A DNA stretch of 17,588 bases. Origin: Dehalococcoidales bacterium. Its GTDB lineage: Bacteria; Chloroflexota; Dehalococcoidia; Dehalococcoidales; RBG-16-60-22. The position numbers and the translations under genes were made by a program. The stretch lies in NCBI GenBank assembly GCA_016783105.1, contig JADHXF010000034.1, positions 1 to 17,588 of the forward strand. Reading direction: 5' to 3'. This document shows positions 1 to 7,299 of this stretch, in pieces. The notes beneath the pieces were generated by a model. That model ran no database searches, was not told the origin of the DNA, and saw only the letters and a list, made by a program, of their open reading frames with translations. Numbering within the stretch: the stretch's first letter is position 1; every line of letters begins with the position of its first letter.

Positions 1-543
1 AAGCAGGGCTGCCGCATCACCGCCGTGCCCTGCTCCACCTCCGCCGACGATATTTTAAACTTGAACCCCGACGGCATTTTGCTGTCCCCCGGCCCCGGCG
101 ACCCCGAGCTTCTGGACTACCTGGTTGATACGGTGAAGGGATTGGTCGGCAAAAAGCCGATGATGGGCATCTGCCTGGGAAATCAATTGATAGCCCGCGC
201 CTTCGGCGGGAAGAATTTTAAGCTCAAGTTCGGCCACCGCGGCGGCAACCACCCCGTCAAGGATTTGTCAACGGGCAGGATACACATCACCGCCCAGAGC
301 CACGGTTACGCCATTGACCCGGGCACCTTGCCGGACGGCCTTGAGGTTACCCAGATTAATTTGAATGACGGCACGGTGGAGGGCCTGAGGCACAGGGAAC
401 TGCCCATCTTCTGCATCCAGTACCACTCCGATGCCTCCCCCGGCCCCCTCGATAATACCTATTTGTTTGAGGACTTTATGAAGATGGTAAAAGGGGAGAA
501 AATCCCCCATAATCCCCCTTTACGAAAGGGGGAGACAAGATAG
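1..543 (+). CDS. carA: Carbamoyl-phosphate synthase small (glutaminase) subunit, 3' part
   Basis: The reading frame is open from base 1, so the N-terminal half lies outside the window. What remains is the class I glutamine amidotransferase domain, which hydrolyses glutamine and passes ammonia to CarB. The nucleophile Cys sits in GICLGNQ (Cys codon 172-174), and the catalytic His in QYHSDASPGP (His codon 424-426). Two residues differ from the usual forms GICLGHQ and HPEASPGP: His is Asn after the nucleophile elbow, and the third triad residue is Asp (430-432) instead of Glu. Asp keeps the charge, so activity is plausible. The last 15 or so residues (from about GEKIPHNPP) are encoded by a hairpin repeat that recurs downstream and are not family sequence; the original stop has probably been replaced. 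carB lies 1.5 kb downstream instead of adjacent. Confidence 0.95.
   Translation, partial: KQGCRITAVPCSTSADDILNLNPDGILLSPGPGDPELLDYLVDTVKGLVGKKPMMGICLGNQLIARAFGGKNFKLKFGHRGGNHPVKDLSTGRIHITAQSHGYAIDPGTLPDGLEVTQINLNDGTVEGLRHRELPIFCIQYHSDASPGPLDNTYLFEDFMKMVKGEKIPHNPPLRKGETR
500..536. repeat. Hairpin repeat, type A, copy 1 (inside carA end)
   Basis: A 37-base unit matching 921-957 at 32 of 37 positions. It contains a perfect 9-bp stem (513-521 TCCCCCTTT with 525-533 AAAGGGGGA) and a 3-base loop. It supplies the final codons of carA. Confidence 0.8.
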
Positions 544-579
544 CTTCTCCCTTTAGTAAAGGGAGAATGAGAGGGGTTT
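532..579. repeat. Hairpin repeat, type B, copy 1 (upstream of DUF559 gene)
   Basis: A 48-base unit that aligns without gaps to 1070-1117, with 42 of 48 bases identical. It contains a perfect 9-bp stem (546-554 TCTCCCTTT with 558-566 AAAGGGAGA) and a 3-base loop. It ends two bases before the ATG of the DUF559 gene, and its GAGGGG (571-576) is the only ribosome-site-like stretch there. Confidence 0.8.
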
Positions 580-580
580 T

Positions 581-1078
581 ATGTTGCCCTACAACAGGAA
601 CCTGAAACAGCATTCCAGGCAACTCCGAGAGAATATGACCGATGCGGAAAGGCATCTCTGGGCGAAGGTAAGGATGAAACAATTAAAGGGATACCAGTTC
701 TACAGGCAGAAACCCATTGGTGATTACATAGTCGACTTCTTTTGTCCCGGGGCGAAGCTGGTTATCGAAATCGACGGTAGCCGCCACCTCGTTGGTGAGA
801 CGATTGAGTATGACAGGATAAGGGATGATTACTTGAGTAGTCTTGGTCTGAGAGTGCTGAGGTTTACTAACACCGATGTGCTGACAGATATCGAGACTGT
901 CGTTGACAGCATAAGAGGGGAAATCCCCCTTAGTCCCCCTTTTTCAAAGGGGGAGACTGGAGCCGTGGCTGCTGGTTCTTCTACACTGGCAGTCTCGGCC
1001 GTAGCTCTTTCACGAAAGGTGGAGACAGTAACTTCTCCGAAGGCGGCAACTTCTCTCTCTGCGAAGAGGGAGACATGA
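581..1078 (+). CDS. DUF559 endonuclease-like protein (VSR-like fold)
   Basis: This matches the DUF559 family, small proteins related to very-short-patch-repair and other PD-(D/E)XK nucleases; the biological substrate is unknown. Visible signatures are an N-terminal basic helix with MTDAERHLW (Glu23), the strand YIVDFFCP (Asp52), the core VIEIDGSRH (Glu63, Asp65) and the late motif LRVLRFTNTDVL. These are the expected acidic active-site positions, so the nuclease core looks intact. The family domain ends near residue 113 (about base 919). The remaining 50 or so residues are encoded by hairpin repeats and degenerate copies and are probably not functional. The start at 581 has only a weak GAGGGG four bases upstream. 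Matching repeats on both sides suggest that gene and repeats moved together into the carA-carB gap. Confidence 0.85.
   Translation: MLPYNRNLKQHSRQLRENMTDAERHLWAKVRMKQLKGYQFYRQKPIGDYIVDFFCPGAKLVIEIDGSRHLVGETIEYDRIRDDYLSSLGLRVLRFTNTDVLTDIETVVDSIRGEIPLSPPFSKGETGAVAAGSSTLAVSAVALSRKVETVTSPKAATSLSAKRET
921..957. repeat. Hairpin repeat, type A, copy 2
   Basis: Second copy of the 37-base unit at 500-536. It has the same perfect 9-bp stem (934-942 TCCCCCTTT with 946-954 AAAGGGGGA) and loop TTC. It lies in the 3' end of the DUF559 frame, where it encodes a PLSPPFSKGET-like stretch comparable to NPPLRKGET in carA. Confidence 0.8.
990..1069. repeat. Degenerate tandem copies of the hairpin repeat
   Basis: Between the clean copies lie partial relatives. 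GGAGACAGTAACTTCTCC (1021-1038) resembles the GAGACATGATAACTTCTCC start of the type B unit. TTCTCTCTCTGCGAAGAGGGAGA (about 1051-1073) is an imperfect hairpin. They look like decayed tandem units. Confidence 0.5.
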
Positions 1079-1117
1079 TAACTTCTCCCTTTGGTAAAGG
1101 GAGACCGAGAGGGATTT
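1070..1117. repeat. Hairpin repeat, type B, copy 2
   Basis: Direct repeat of 532-579 (42 of 48 identical, no gaps). The perfect 9-bp stem is 1084-1092 TCTCCCTTT with 1096-1104 AAAGGGAGA. It overlaps the last codons of the DUF559 frame and marks the downstream edge of the repeat-bracketed segment. Confidence 0.8.
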
Positions 1118-1148
1118 CAACGGGGACAAAGGGGGTGAGGTAGAGAAG

Positions 1149-2051
1149 ATGGATAACAAAGAAGACATAAAGTTGGTTCTTAATCACTATCCTTACATAA
1201 ATAGGTTTTTAGGAGAAATTGTTGAGCAGAGACTATTAATGCCAAATAACGAAAATGGCGTAATTACCTCTCAACTCATTAAAGCAAAAGATAAGTTGCC
1301 TGCGAGTGAATATGAACGCTCAGAGAATGACGATTTTGATGACGAGTATTTTGATGACGAGGAATGGGAATCAGCTAGTTTCAAACTAGATTCAGGTCTA
1401 CATTTATTAAATAAAACACTAGCTTACGGCGACCAATTCTGTGAAGGTTTTAGTTATATTTTCCAAAATATTAAATTTACTAAGCACCAAGAAGCAGATA
1501 CAAGGATTTCAGAAGTACTTGCTCAAGTAAAAGCCTTCGAATGCTTATCGAAATTGGGCTATAAAAAGATTACTAAAGTTGACCAGTGGCAAAATCAATT
1601 GAACGTGGATTTCGTAGCGCGTAAATCGCCTGATTACTTTGCGATAATGGTAACTCGCCTTTATTCTGCAAAACACGTTGAAGAGAACTTTCTTGAATAT
1701 GATGAAAATTCCCTTGCACGTTCATTAACAACTGACATTTCTTATGCTATTAACCAAAGCTATCCTAAAATAGAAAAATACTGTACCAATCATGTTGGAG
1801 TAGACAAAGGTATAATAATAATTTCCAGTAGCCGTGATTTTTTTGGAAACAAGAAACTTGAAAATACATTGTACGGACTTAAAACAACAAGAGTAATTTC
1901 TATTTTAAATAGAGAATGGACAACAAGAAAAGAGGGTCAAAATAAGCACAAATACTTGAATCACTTAGTAATTACGACTGGAAGAAACGTATGGAATGCT
2001 TTTACGTATCCTAGAATGAGGAGCATAAACTTTGACCACAAAACCCTCTAA
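1149..2051 (+). CDS. Unknown AT-rich protein between carA and carB
   Basis: I do not recognise this 300-residue protein. It has no signal peptide or membrane segment. An acidic run ([12 protein letters not shown]) lies near residues 62-73. Residues about 120-170 read E..AQ.KAFE.L..LGY, then NVDFVAR and YFAIMVTR. This resembles the helix-strand-strand layout of PD-(D/E)XK nucleases, but the expected E-x-K is V-T-R, so a degenerate nuclease fold is only a guess. The ATG has GAGG (1137-1140) eight bases upstream. Codon use is strongly AT-rich (many AAA, ATA, TTA, AAT) against the GC-rich genes on both sides, which points to recent acquisition. Its end overlaps the start of carB by 20 bases in another frame. 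It may be a cargo gene of the same insert as the DUF559 gene. Confidence 0.75.
   Translation: MDNKEDIKLVLNHYPYINRFLGEIVEQRLLMPNNENGVITSQLIKAKDKLPASEYERSENDDFDDEYFDDEEWESASFKLDSGLHLLNKTLAYGDQFCEGFSYIFQNIKFTKHQEADTRISEVLAQVKAFECLSKLGYKKITKVDQWQNQLNVDFVARKSPDYFAIMVTRLYSAKHVEENFLEYDENSLARSLTTDISYAINQSYPKIEKYCTNHVGVDKGIIIISSSRDFFGNKKLENTLYGLKTTRVISILNREWTTRKEGQNKHKYLNHLVITTGRNVWNAFTYPRMRSINFDHKTL
2018..2023 (+). promoter_or_regulatory. Ribosome binding site that fixes the carB start
   Basis: GAGGAG lies eight bases before the TTG at 2032, inside the end of the upstream AT-rich gene. It supports TTG as the carB start; the frame meets the GSGP motif about ten codons later, as in other CarB proteins. 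Confidence 0.75.
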
Positions 2052-5000
2052 AGTCTTAATCATCGGGTCGGGGCCCATAATTATCGGGCAGGCGGCGGAG
2101 TTTGACTACGCCGGCACGCAGGCCTGCAAGGCCATGCGCGAGGAGGGCGTCATCTCCGTGCTGGTCAACTCCAACCCGGCCACCATCATGACCGACGAGG
2201 ACATCGCCGACGTGGTCTACATCGAGCCGCTCACCGTGGAGGTGATATCCCGCATCATCGAGCGCGAGCGCCCCGACGGCCTTTTGCCAACGCTCGGCGG
2301 GCAGACCGGCCTCAATCTGGCCGTGGCCCTGGCCGACGCCGGCGTCCTTGATAAATACAACGTCAAAAGCCTCGGCACGCCCATCCAGACCATCCGCAAC
2401 GCCGAGGACCGCGAGCTGTTCAAGCAGCTTTTAATCAACATCGGCCAGCCGGTGCCGCCCAGTCAAACGGTCAACACGCCGGAGGAGGCGCGGAAGGCGG
2501 CCAAAAAAATCGGCCTGCCGGTGGTCGTCCGCCCCGCTTACACAATGGGAGGGACGGGGGGAGGTTTTGCCCATACGTGGGAGGAACTGGACCAGATTGC
2601 CGCCGGCGGGCTGGCCGCCAGCCCCATCCACCAGGTCTTGATTGAGCAATCGTTGGTCGGCTGGAAGGAAATCGAGTACGAGGTGATACGCGATGCCGCC
2701 AATAACTGCATCACCGTCTGCAACATGGAAAATTTAGACCCCATGGGCGTCCACACCGGCGACAGCATCGTGGTCGCCCCCAGCCAGACGCTGACCAACA
2801 AGGAATACCAGATGCTGCGCACCGCCAGCCTGGAGATAATAAGGGCGCTGGGGATTGAGGGGGGCTGCAACGTCCAGTACGCCCTCGACCCACAGAGCCA
2901 GCAGTACTACGTCATCGAGGTCAACCCCCGCGTCAGCCGCAGCTCCGCCCTGGCCAGCAAAGCCACCGGCTACCCCATCGCCCGCGTCGCCGCCAAGATT
3001 GCCGTCGGAAAAAGACTTGATGAAATCCCCAACGCCGTCACCGGCAAGACCATGGCTTCCTTCGAGCCGGCGCTCGACTACGTGGTGGTCAAGATTCCGC
3101 GCTGGCCCTTCGACAAGTTCGCCACCGGAGACAGGGTCATCGGCACCCAGATGAAGGCCACCGGCGAAGTCATGGCCATTGACCGCACCTTCGAGGCGGC
3201 CTTGCAGAAGGCGGTGCGCTCGCTGGAGTTCGGCAGGCGCTCGCTGCTCTGGGAAGACCCGAAGTGGGCGAAGGATGAAGATGTAAGCAAATATCCCCTC
3301 TGGCCCAACGACCTGCGCCTCTGGGCGCTCATGGCCGCGCTGAGAAGGGGCACTCCGCCCGCAGAGCTATCGGAGCGGACAAAGATTGACCTCTGGTTCC
3401 TGGACAAGCTCCAGAACATCATCAATATGGAAAAGGAACTGCTCTCCCGGTCTTTAACTCCCGAGCTATTGCGACGGGCGAAGCGGCTCGGCTTCTCCGA
3501 CGAGCAGCTCGGCACGCTGGCTGACCGCCTTCCCGAGCAGGTGAGGCAGCTCCGCCACGACTGGAACATTCGCCCCGTCTACAAGATGGTGGATACCTGC
3601 GCCGCCGAGTTCGATGCCGCCACCCCCTACTTTTACAGCACCTACGAGCAGGAGAACGAAGCCATCGCCGAACACCGGGCAAAGGCGGTGGTCATCGGCA
3701 GCGGCCCGATACGCATCGGGCAGGGCATCGAGTTCGACTACTGCAGCGTGCACGCTGCCCGGGCGCTCCAGGAGGCCGGCTACCAGAGCATCATGATCAA
3801 CTCCAACCCGGAGACCGTCTCCACCGACTTTGACACCAGCGACCGCCTCTATTTTGAAGCCCTCGACGAGGAGAGCGTGCGCGATATCCTGGAGAACGAG
3901 GGCAATGGCAACAGCGCCACGCCATCGATAGTCCAGTTCGGCGGGCAGACCGCTATCAACCTAGCCAGTCCGCTTTCCCTCGCTGGTTTGCCCCTCCTCG
4001 GCTCCAGCGCCGAGGCGATAGACCTCGCCGAGGACCGGCGCCGCTTCGAGAACTTCTTGAGCGACCTGGGCATTCCCCAGCCGCCCGGGGCCGGCGTTAC
4101 CTCGGTGGAGGAAGCTTTAAATATCGCCCGGGTCATCGGCTACCCCGTGCTTGTCCGCCCCAGCTACGTGCTCGGTGGGCGGGCTATGGAGATTGTGCAC
4201 AACGACGCCGAGCTCTCCCGCTACACGAATTTTGCCATGGAACTGGACACCGGCCATCCTGTCCTTATTGACAAGTACCTGCAGGGAAAGGAAGCCGAGG
4301 TTGATGCCATCGGCGATGGGGAAACAGTGCTTATTCCCGGCATCATGGAGCATATCGAGCGCGCCGGCGTGCACAGCGGCGACTCCATGGCTGTCTATCC
4401 CGGATTGAACCTGACCCGTCAGGAAGTGAATACCTTAATTGACTACACCGTCCGCATCGGGCTGGCCCTGAAAATCAAAGGGCTGATGAACGTCCAGTTT
4501 GTAACGGTGCCGCGCCGTGAAGGTCTGGGCTCATCGGTCTATGTGCTGGAGGTCAACCCGCGCGCCAGCCGCACCGTCCCATTTCTTTCCAAGGTGACCG
4601 GCGTCCCCATAGTGAAAGTAGCCACCAAGGTCATGCTCGGTATCAGCCTTAAAGAGCAGGGATATAAAACCGGTCTCTGGCCGGAACAGCCGCTGGCCGG
4701 GATAAAGGCGCCCGTCTTCTCCATGTCAAAGCTGCTCGGCGTTGATACCTACCTCGGCCCGGAGATGAAGTCCACCGGCGAGGTGATGGGCATCGATGTT
4801 AACTTTAACGCTGCCCTGGCCAAGGCACTGCTAGCCGTGGGCATGATGCTGCCGCCACAGGGCACCATATTGCTCAGCATCGCCGACCGGGACAAACCGG
4901 AAGCGCTGCCCGCCATCAGCAAGCTGGCCGAGCTTGGCTACATACTCTACGCCACCGAGGGCACCGCTGCCATGATTGAGGCCGCCGGGCTCCCCGTAAC

Positions 5001-5265
5001 CAGGATAACCAAAAAACTGAGCGAGGGGCATCCGAACGTGGTTGACGTCATCAAAGACGGCACCGTAAAAGGCGTGGTCAATACCATAACCGGCGGAGAT
5101 GCTTCCCTGCGCGATGGCTTCTACATCCGGCGGGCCGCCGCCGAAAAACAGGTCCCGTGCTTCACTTCGCTTGATACCGTCCGGGCGGTGGTGGAGGCGC
5201 TGTCCAGCCCCAACCAGACATACCTTGTGCAGCCCCTCCCCGAATACCGCAGAAAGGATAGCTAA
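2032..5265 (+). CDS. carB: Carbamoyl-phosphate synthase large subunit
   Basis: Full-length at 1077 residues, the normal size. It makes carbamoyl phosphate from bicarbonate, ammonia (from CarA) and two ATP, feeding pyrimidine and arginine synthesis in the cytosol. The two ATP-grasp halves are clear. The first starts with [18 protein letters not shown] and has [14 protein letters not shown] and [20 protein letters not shown]. The second starts near residue 556 ([16 protein letters not shown]) and has [15 protein letters not shown] and [20 protein letters not shown]-terminal MGS-like allosteric domain begins near residue 946 and keeps ATEGTA and VVNTITGG, the region that binds UMP in relatives, so pyrimidine feedback is plausible. 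The start is TTG 2032 with GAGGAG eight bases upstream. The stop TAA abuts the ATG of the next gene, so the two are translationally coupled. Confidence 0.97.
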   Translation: MTTKPSKVLIIGSGPIIIGQAAEFDYAGTQACKAMREEGVISVLVNSNPATIMTDEDIADVVYIEPLTVEVISRIIERERPDGLLPTLGGQTGLNLAVALADAGVLDKYNVKSLGTPIQTIRNAEDRELFKQLLINIGQPVPPSQTVNTPEEARKAAKKIGLPVVVRPAYTMGGTGGGFAHTWEELDQIAAGGLAASPIHQVLIEQSLVGWKEIEYEVIRDAANNCITVCNMENLDPMGVHTGDSIVVAPSQTLTNKEYQMLRTASLEIIRALGIEGGCNVQYALDPQSQQYYVIEVNPRVSRSSALASKATGYPIARVAAKIAVGKRLDEIPNAVTGKTMASFEPALDYVVVKIPRWPFDKFATGDRVIGTQMKATGEVMAIDRTFEAALQKAVRSLEFGRRSLLWEDPKWAKDEDVSKYPLWPNDLRLWALMAALRRGTPPAELSERTKIDLWFLDKLQNIINMEKELLSRSLTPELLRRAKRLGFSDEQLGTLADRLPEQVRQLRHDWNIRPVYKMVDTCAAEFDAATPYFYSTYEQENEAIAEHRAKAVVIGSGPIRIGQGIEFDYCSVHAARALQEAGYQSIMINSNPETVSTDFDTSDRLYFEALDEESVRDILENEGNGNSATPSIVQFGGQTAINLASPLSLAGLPLLGSSAEAIDLAEDRRRFENFLSDLGIPQPPGAGVTSVEEALNIARVIGYPVLVRPSYVLGGRAMEIVHNDAELSRYTNFAMELDTGHPVLIDKYLQGKEAEVDAIGDGETVLIPGIMEHIERAGVHSGDSMAVYPGLNLTRQEVNTLIDYTVRIGLALKIKGLMNVQFVTVPRREGLGSSVYVLEVNPRASRTVPFLSKVTGVPIVKVATKVMLGISLKEQGYKTGLWPEQPLAGIKAPVFSMSKLLGVDTYLGPEMKSTGEVMGIDVNFNAALAKALLAVGMMLPPQGTILLSIADRDKPEALPAISKLAELGYILYATEGTAAMIEAAGLPVTRITKKLSEGHPNVVDVIKDGTVKGVVNTITGGDASLRDGFYIRRAAAEKQVPCFTSLDTVRAVVEALSSPNQTYLVQPLPEYRRKDS

Positions 5266-6066
5266 ATGAAGTTAATCGATGCGGAAATAATTGACAACCA
5301 TCAGGTCCTGCCTGGCCACAGGCATGTTCAGGCACGGGGCATACTGGGCAGCTGGCTCATCTGGCTGCATTGCCCGGATATCGCCCGGGAGGCGAAGCCG
5401 GGGCAGTTCGTCATGGTGCGCTGTGGCCCGGAAACCACCCTGCCCCGCCCGTTCAGCATCCACCAGGTAAATGACGACCGTATAGCTTTATTTTATGCCG
5501 TGCGGGAAGGCGGACGGGGTACCGGCTGGCTCGCCGAACAGAAAGTCGGCGCATCAGTATCAATATTCGGGCCGCTGGGCAACGGTTTTTCTCTTGACCC
5601 AAAATCGCAGAATTTACTGCTGGTGGCCGGCGGCGTTGGCATTGCCCCGCTGTATTTTCTGGCCCGGCATGCCATAGAAAAAAATCACAAAGTGACACTG
5701 CTCTACGGCACGGCGGATGGAAACCGTTATCCCATTTCCCCGGAAATAGAAGCGGTGGCGGCCACTGAGGACGGCTCGGTGGGGGAAAAGGGGCTGGTGA
5801 CTGACCTTTTCCCCCGCTTTGCGGAAAGGGCCGACCAGGTCTTTGCCTGCGGGCCGATGCCCATGTACCGCGATATGTTCAACCGCCAGCGAGAACTGAA
5901 ACTTGAAGGCAGGCCGGTGCAGGTATCGCTGGAGGTGCGGATGGGCTGTGGGGTTGGCGTCTGCTACGGCTGCACCGTTAAAACAAAAAGTGGACTGAAG
6001 CAGGTCTGCAGAGAAGGGCCGATATTTGAGCTGGACGAGGTTCTATGGGACGGGCTTAACCCCTGA
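5266..6066 (+). CDS. pyrK: Dihydroorotate dehydrogenase electron-transfer subunit (PyrK-like)
   Basis: A 266-residue ferredoxin-reductase-type flavoprotein. In class 1B dihydroorotate dehydrogenases PyrK carries FAD and one [2Fe-2S] cluster and passes electrons from the PyrD FMN to NAD. Visible are the FAD-binding RPFSIH (about residues 61-66), the nucleotide-binding GGVGIAPL (about 123-130), the CGPMPMY motif, and a C-terminal cluster signature, C-G-V-G-V-C-Y-G-C followed after 11 residues by another Cys (CX4CX2CX11C). The ATG at 5266 directly follows the carB stop, with AAAGGA seven bases upstream. Placement next to carB supports a pyrimidine role over related sulfide-dehydrogenase or NfnA subunits. 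No pyrD is present in the window. No convincing plus-strand terminator follows. Confidence 0.88.
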   Translation: MKLIDAEIIDNHQVLPGHRHVQARGILGSWLIWLHCPDIAREAKPGQFVMVRCGPETTLPRPFSIHQVNDDRIALFYAVREGGRGTGWLAEQKVGASVSIFGPLGNGFSLDPKSQNLLLVAGGVGIAPLYFLARHAIEKNHKVTLLYGTADGNRYPISPEIEAVAATEDGSVGEKGLVTDLFPRFAERADQVFACGPMPMYRDMFNRQRELKLEGRPVQVSLEVRMGCGVGVCYGCTVKTKSGLKQVCREGPIFELDEVLWDGLNP

Positions 6067-6103
6067 CACTGAATTTTAGTAACAACCCTGATTTCCTCAA
6101 ATT

Positions 6104-6148
6104 AAAAAGAGCGCCAGCCACCGCACTTCCATCAACGGTCACCAGCGC
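6104..6148 (-). terminator. Rho-independent terminator for the minus-strand small gene
   Basis: Read on the minus strand, 6148-6136 (GCGCTGGTGACCG) pairs with 6123-6111 (CGGTGGCTGGCGC): 12 of 13 positions, three of them G-U. The loop is 12 bases and TCTTTTT follows (6110-6104). The G-U pairs work only in the minus-strand RNA, so the polarity is clear. It lies 33 bases past the stop of the 29-residue gene. Confidence 0.7.
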
Positions 6149-6180
6149 CCCATTCCGTTGCCAAGCGTGTTCCGCTAAAT

Positions 6181-6270
6181 TTACGTGAATTCTTTCATTA
6201 AGACGAGCATTAATATTATCAGCCCCAGCGCACCTAATACAATACCGAGATAACTTATACTTTTCATCAT
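6181..6270 (-). CDS. 29-residue single-span membrane peptide
   Basis: A complete minus-strand frame of 29 codons plus TAA. It begins MMKSISYLGIVLG, continues as an unbroken hydrophobic stretch (about residues 7-25, I/L/V/G/A-rich), and ends in MKEFT. It reads as a small inner-membrane peptide with one helix. I do not recognise a family; small stress or regulatory membrane peptides and toxin-like peptides share this form. AAGGG lies four bases before the first ATG (6270) and seven before the second (6267), so the second start is at least as likely. A near-consensus promoter and a good terminator bracket it on the same strand. That is the main reason for calling it, since a frame this short can occur by chance. 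The function is unknown. Confidence 0.6.
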   Translation of the reverse strand: MMKSISYLGIVLGALGLIILMLVLMKEFT

Positions 6271-6325
6271 CACACCCTTAAGCTAACTTTCTGTTTTCAG
6301 AGGTTTCTTCAGGTCAGGTATACTA

Positions 6326-6353
6326 ATTATATTCATTTCATCGCTGAAGTCAA
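6326..6353 (-). promoter_or_regulatory. Sigma70-type promoter of the small membrane-peptide gene
   Basis: On the minus strand, TTGACT (6353-6348), 16 bases, then a perfect TATAAT (6331-6326). The predicted start is near 6319, giving a leader of about 50 bases before the ATG. Confidence 0.7.
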
Positions 6354-6414
6354 TACTAAAATATATTTTCTCAGCGCTCCTCATTTCCCTTATAATTTAT
6401 TCAGGAGGTATGCC

Positions 6415-6831
6415 ATGGTCATCACTAAGAACGTCAGCCTGCAAACAAAAGGTGAGTGCGACATTATTGACATAACGTCGCAAGTGCAGCAGCAACTATC
6501 GGAAACAGGGATAAAGGACGGCACGGTTACGGTATTCATCACCGGCTCAACGGCGGGGGTAACCACCATTGAAAATGAACCCGGCCTCATCGCCGACTTC
6601 AAGGCCATGTGGGAGCGGGTTATCGCGAAAAACATTGAGTACCGGCATGACTGCGCCTGGGGTGAGGGCAATGGCTATTCCCACGTGCGTGCCTCGCTGC
6701 TGGGAGCTTCGCTGGTGGTCCCTTTCCACAACAAGAGGCTGGCCCTGGGAACATGGCAGCAAATAGTGGTGGTGGATTTTGACAACCGGCCGAGGTCAAG
6801 ACAGGTTTTACTGCAGGTTATGGGAGAATAA
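6415..6831 (+). CDS. yjbQ: YjbQ/UPF0047 family protein
   Basis: The 138-residue length and motifs match UPF0047 (YjbQ): FITGSTAGVTTIENEPGL (about residues 41-58), then CAWGEGNGYSHVRASLLGAS (about 80-99) and LGTWQQIVVVDFDNRPRSRQV near the end. The conserved His and acidic residues of the central motif are present. E. coli YjbQ shows weak thiamine-phosphate synthase activity and can replace ThiE in mutants, so the family is often named secondary thiamine-phosphate synthase; its real role is unsettled. AGGAGG (6403-6408) lies six bases before the ATG. An out-of-frame ATG at 6410 is ignored. The gene converges on rpsT with only eight bases between stop codons. Confidence 0.93.
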   Translation: MVITKNVSLQTKGECDIIDITSQVQQQLSETGIKDGTVTVFITGSTAGVTTIENEPGLIADFKAMWERVIAKNIEYRHDCAWGEGNGYSHVRASLLGASLVVPFHNKRLALGTWQQIVVVDFDNRPRSRQVLLQVMGE

Positions 6832-6839
6832 TAAGTGGT

Positions 6840-7211
6840 CTATTTGCTCTTCTTTTTCTTCTCGGCCTTCGGTTTCTTCTCCGCCTTCTCTTCCGCCCCC
6901 TCTACCTCAGCCACCTCTTCCTCAATAACTTCGGCTGCTGAAGCTTTAGCCTGAACCTGGTTGAGCTTCTTCATCAACCGCGACTTGCGCCGGGCGGCAT
7001 TGTTGGGATGGATAATCCTCTTCTCCGCCGCCCTGTCCAGGGCACTTATCGACTCCGCGACCGCCGCCTGGGCAGACTCAATCTCGCCGGAAAAGATAAA
7101 CTTTTCCGCCCTGGTGATGAAAGTTTTCGCCCGGCTGCCAACCCTGCGATTTCTCAACTGTCGTTTTTCCGCGTTCCGCGCCTGCTTTTGCGCCTGCTTA
7201 ATCTTTGGCAA
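6840..7211 (-). CDS. rpsT: 30S ribosomal protein S20
   Basis: S20 binds 16S rRNA early in 30S assembly. The core matches: PKIKQAQKQARNAEKRQLRN, SRAKT, and the signature IIHPNNAARRKSRLMKKLN. I choose the TTG at 7211, because AAGGAG (7224-7219) is seven bases from it and the protein then starts MPKIK, close to the usual MPNIK. A TTG two codons upstream (7217) leaves only one base of spacing. The protein is 123 residues against about 85-95 in the family. The extra length is a low-complexity tail of Glu, Ala and Lys (from about residue 88), ending in a lysine-rich run, probably disordered. A promoter lies at the end of the upstream gene. Confidence 0.95.
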   Translation of the reverse strand: MPKIKQAQKQARNAEKRQLRNRRVGSRAKTFITRAEKFIFSGEIESAQAAVAESISALDRAAEKRIIHPNNAARRKSRLMKKLNQVQAKASAAEVIEEEVAEVEGAEEKAEKKPKAEKKKKSK

Positions 7212-7218
7212 TACCAAT

Positions 7219-7224
7219 CTCCTT
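7219..7224 (-). promoter_or_regulatory. Ribosome binding site that fixes the rpsT start
   Basis: AAGGAG on the minus strand lies seven bases from TTG 7211 and one base from TTG 7217. The spacing favours the downstream start. Confidence 0.7.
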
Positions 7225-7271
7225 CAAATCAAATTGATTGAATATTTTTAGAATACATCCCAAAATTAAAT

Positions 7272-7299
7272 ATTATGCTTAATCAGAGATACAAGTCAA
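7272..7299 (-). promoter_or_regulatory. Promoter of rpsT
   Basis: Minus strand: TTGACT (7299-7294), 16 bases, CATAAT (7277-7272). The -35 box overlaps the relA stop codon (7298-7296), so rpsT can be transcribed separately. Confidence 0.55.

Noticed and set aside
490..1117. CRISPR array
   Set aside because: Repeats are hairpin units of two types with irregular spacing and a gene between them; there are no uniform spacers and no cas genes.
6124..6180. Plus-strand terminator for pyrK using the same inverted repeat
   Set aside because: On the plus strand the G-U pairs become C-A mismatches and no T tract follows, so the hairpin works only for the minus strand.
6391..6396. TATAAT as the promoter -10 of yjbQ
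   Set aside because: Transcription would start near the AGGAGG ribosome site and remove it, and no -35 is visible; TATACT at 6319-6324 with TTCAGA upstream is a better but still weak candidate.
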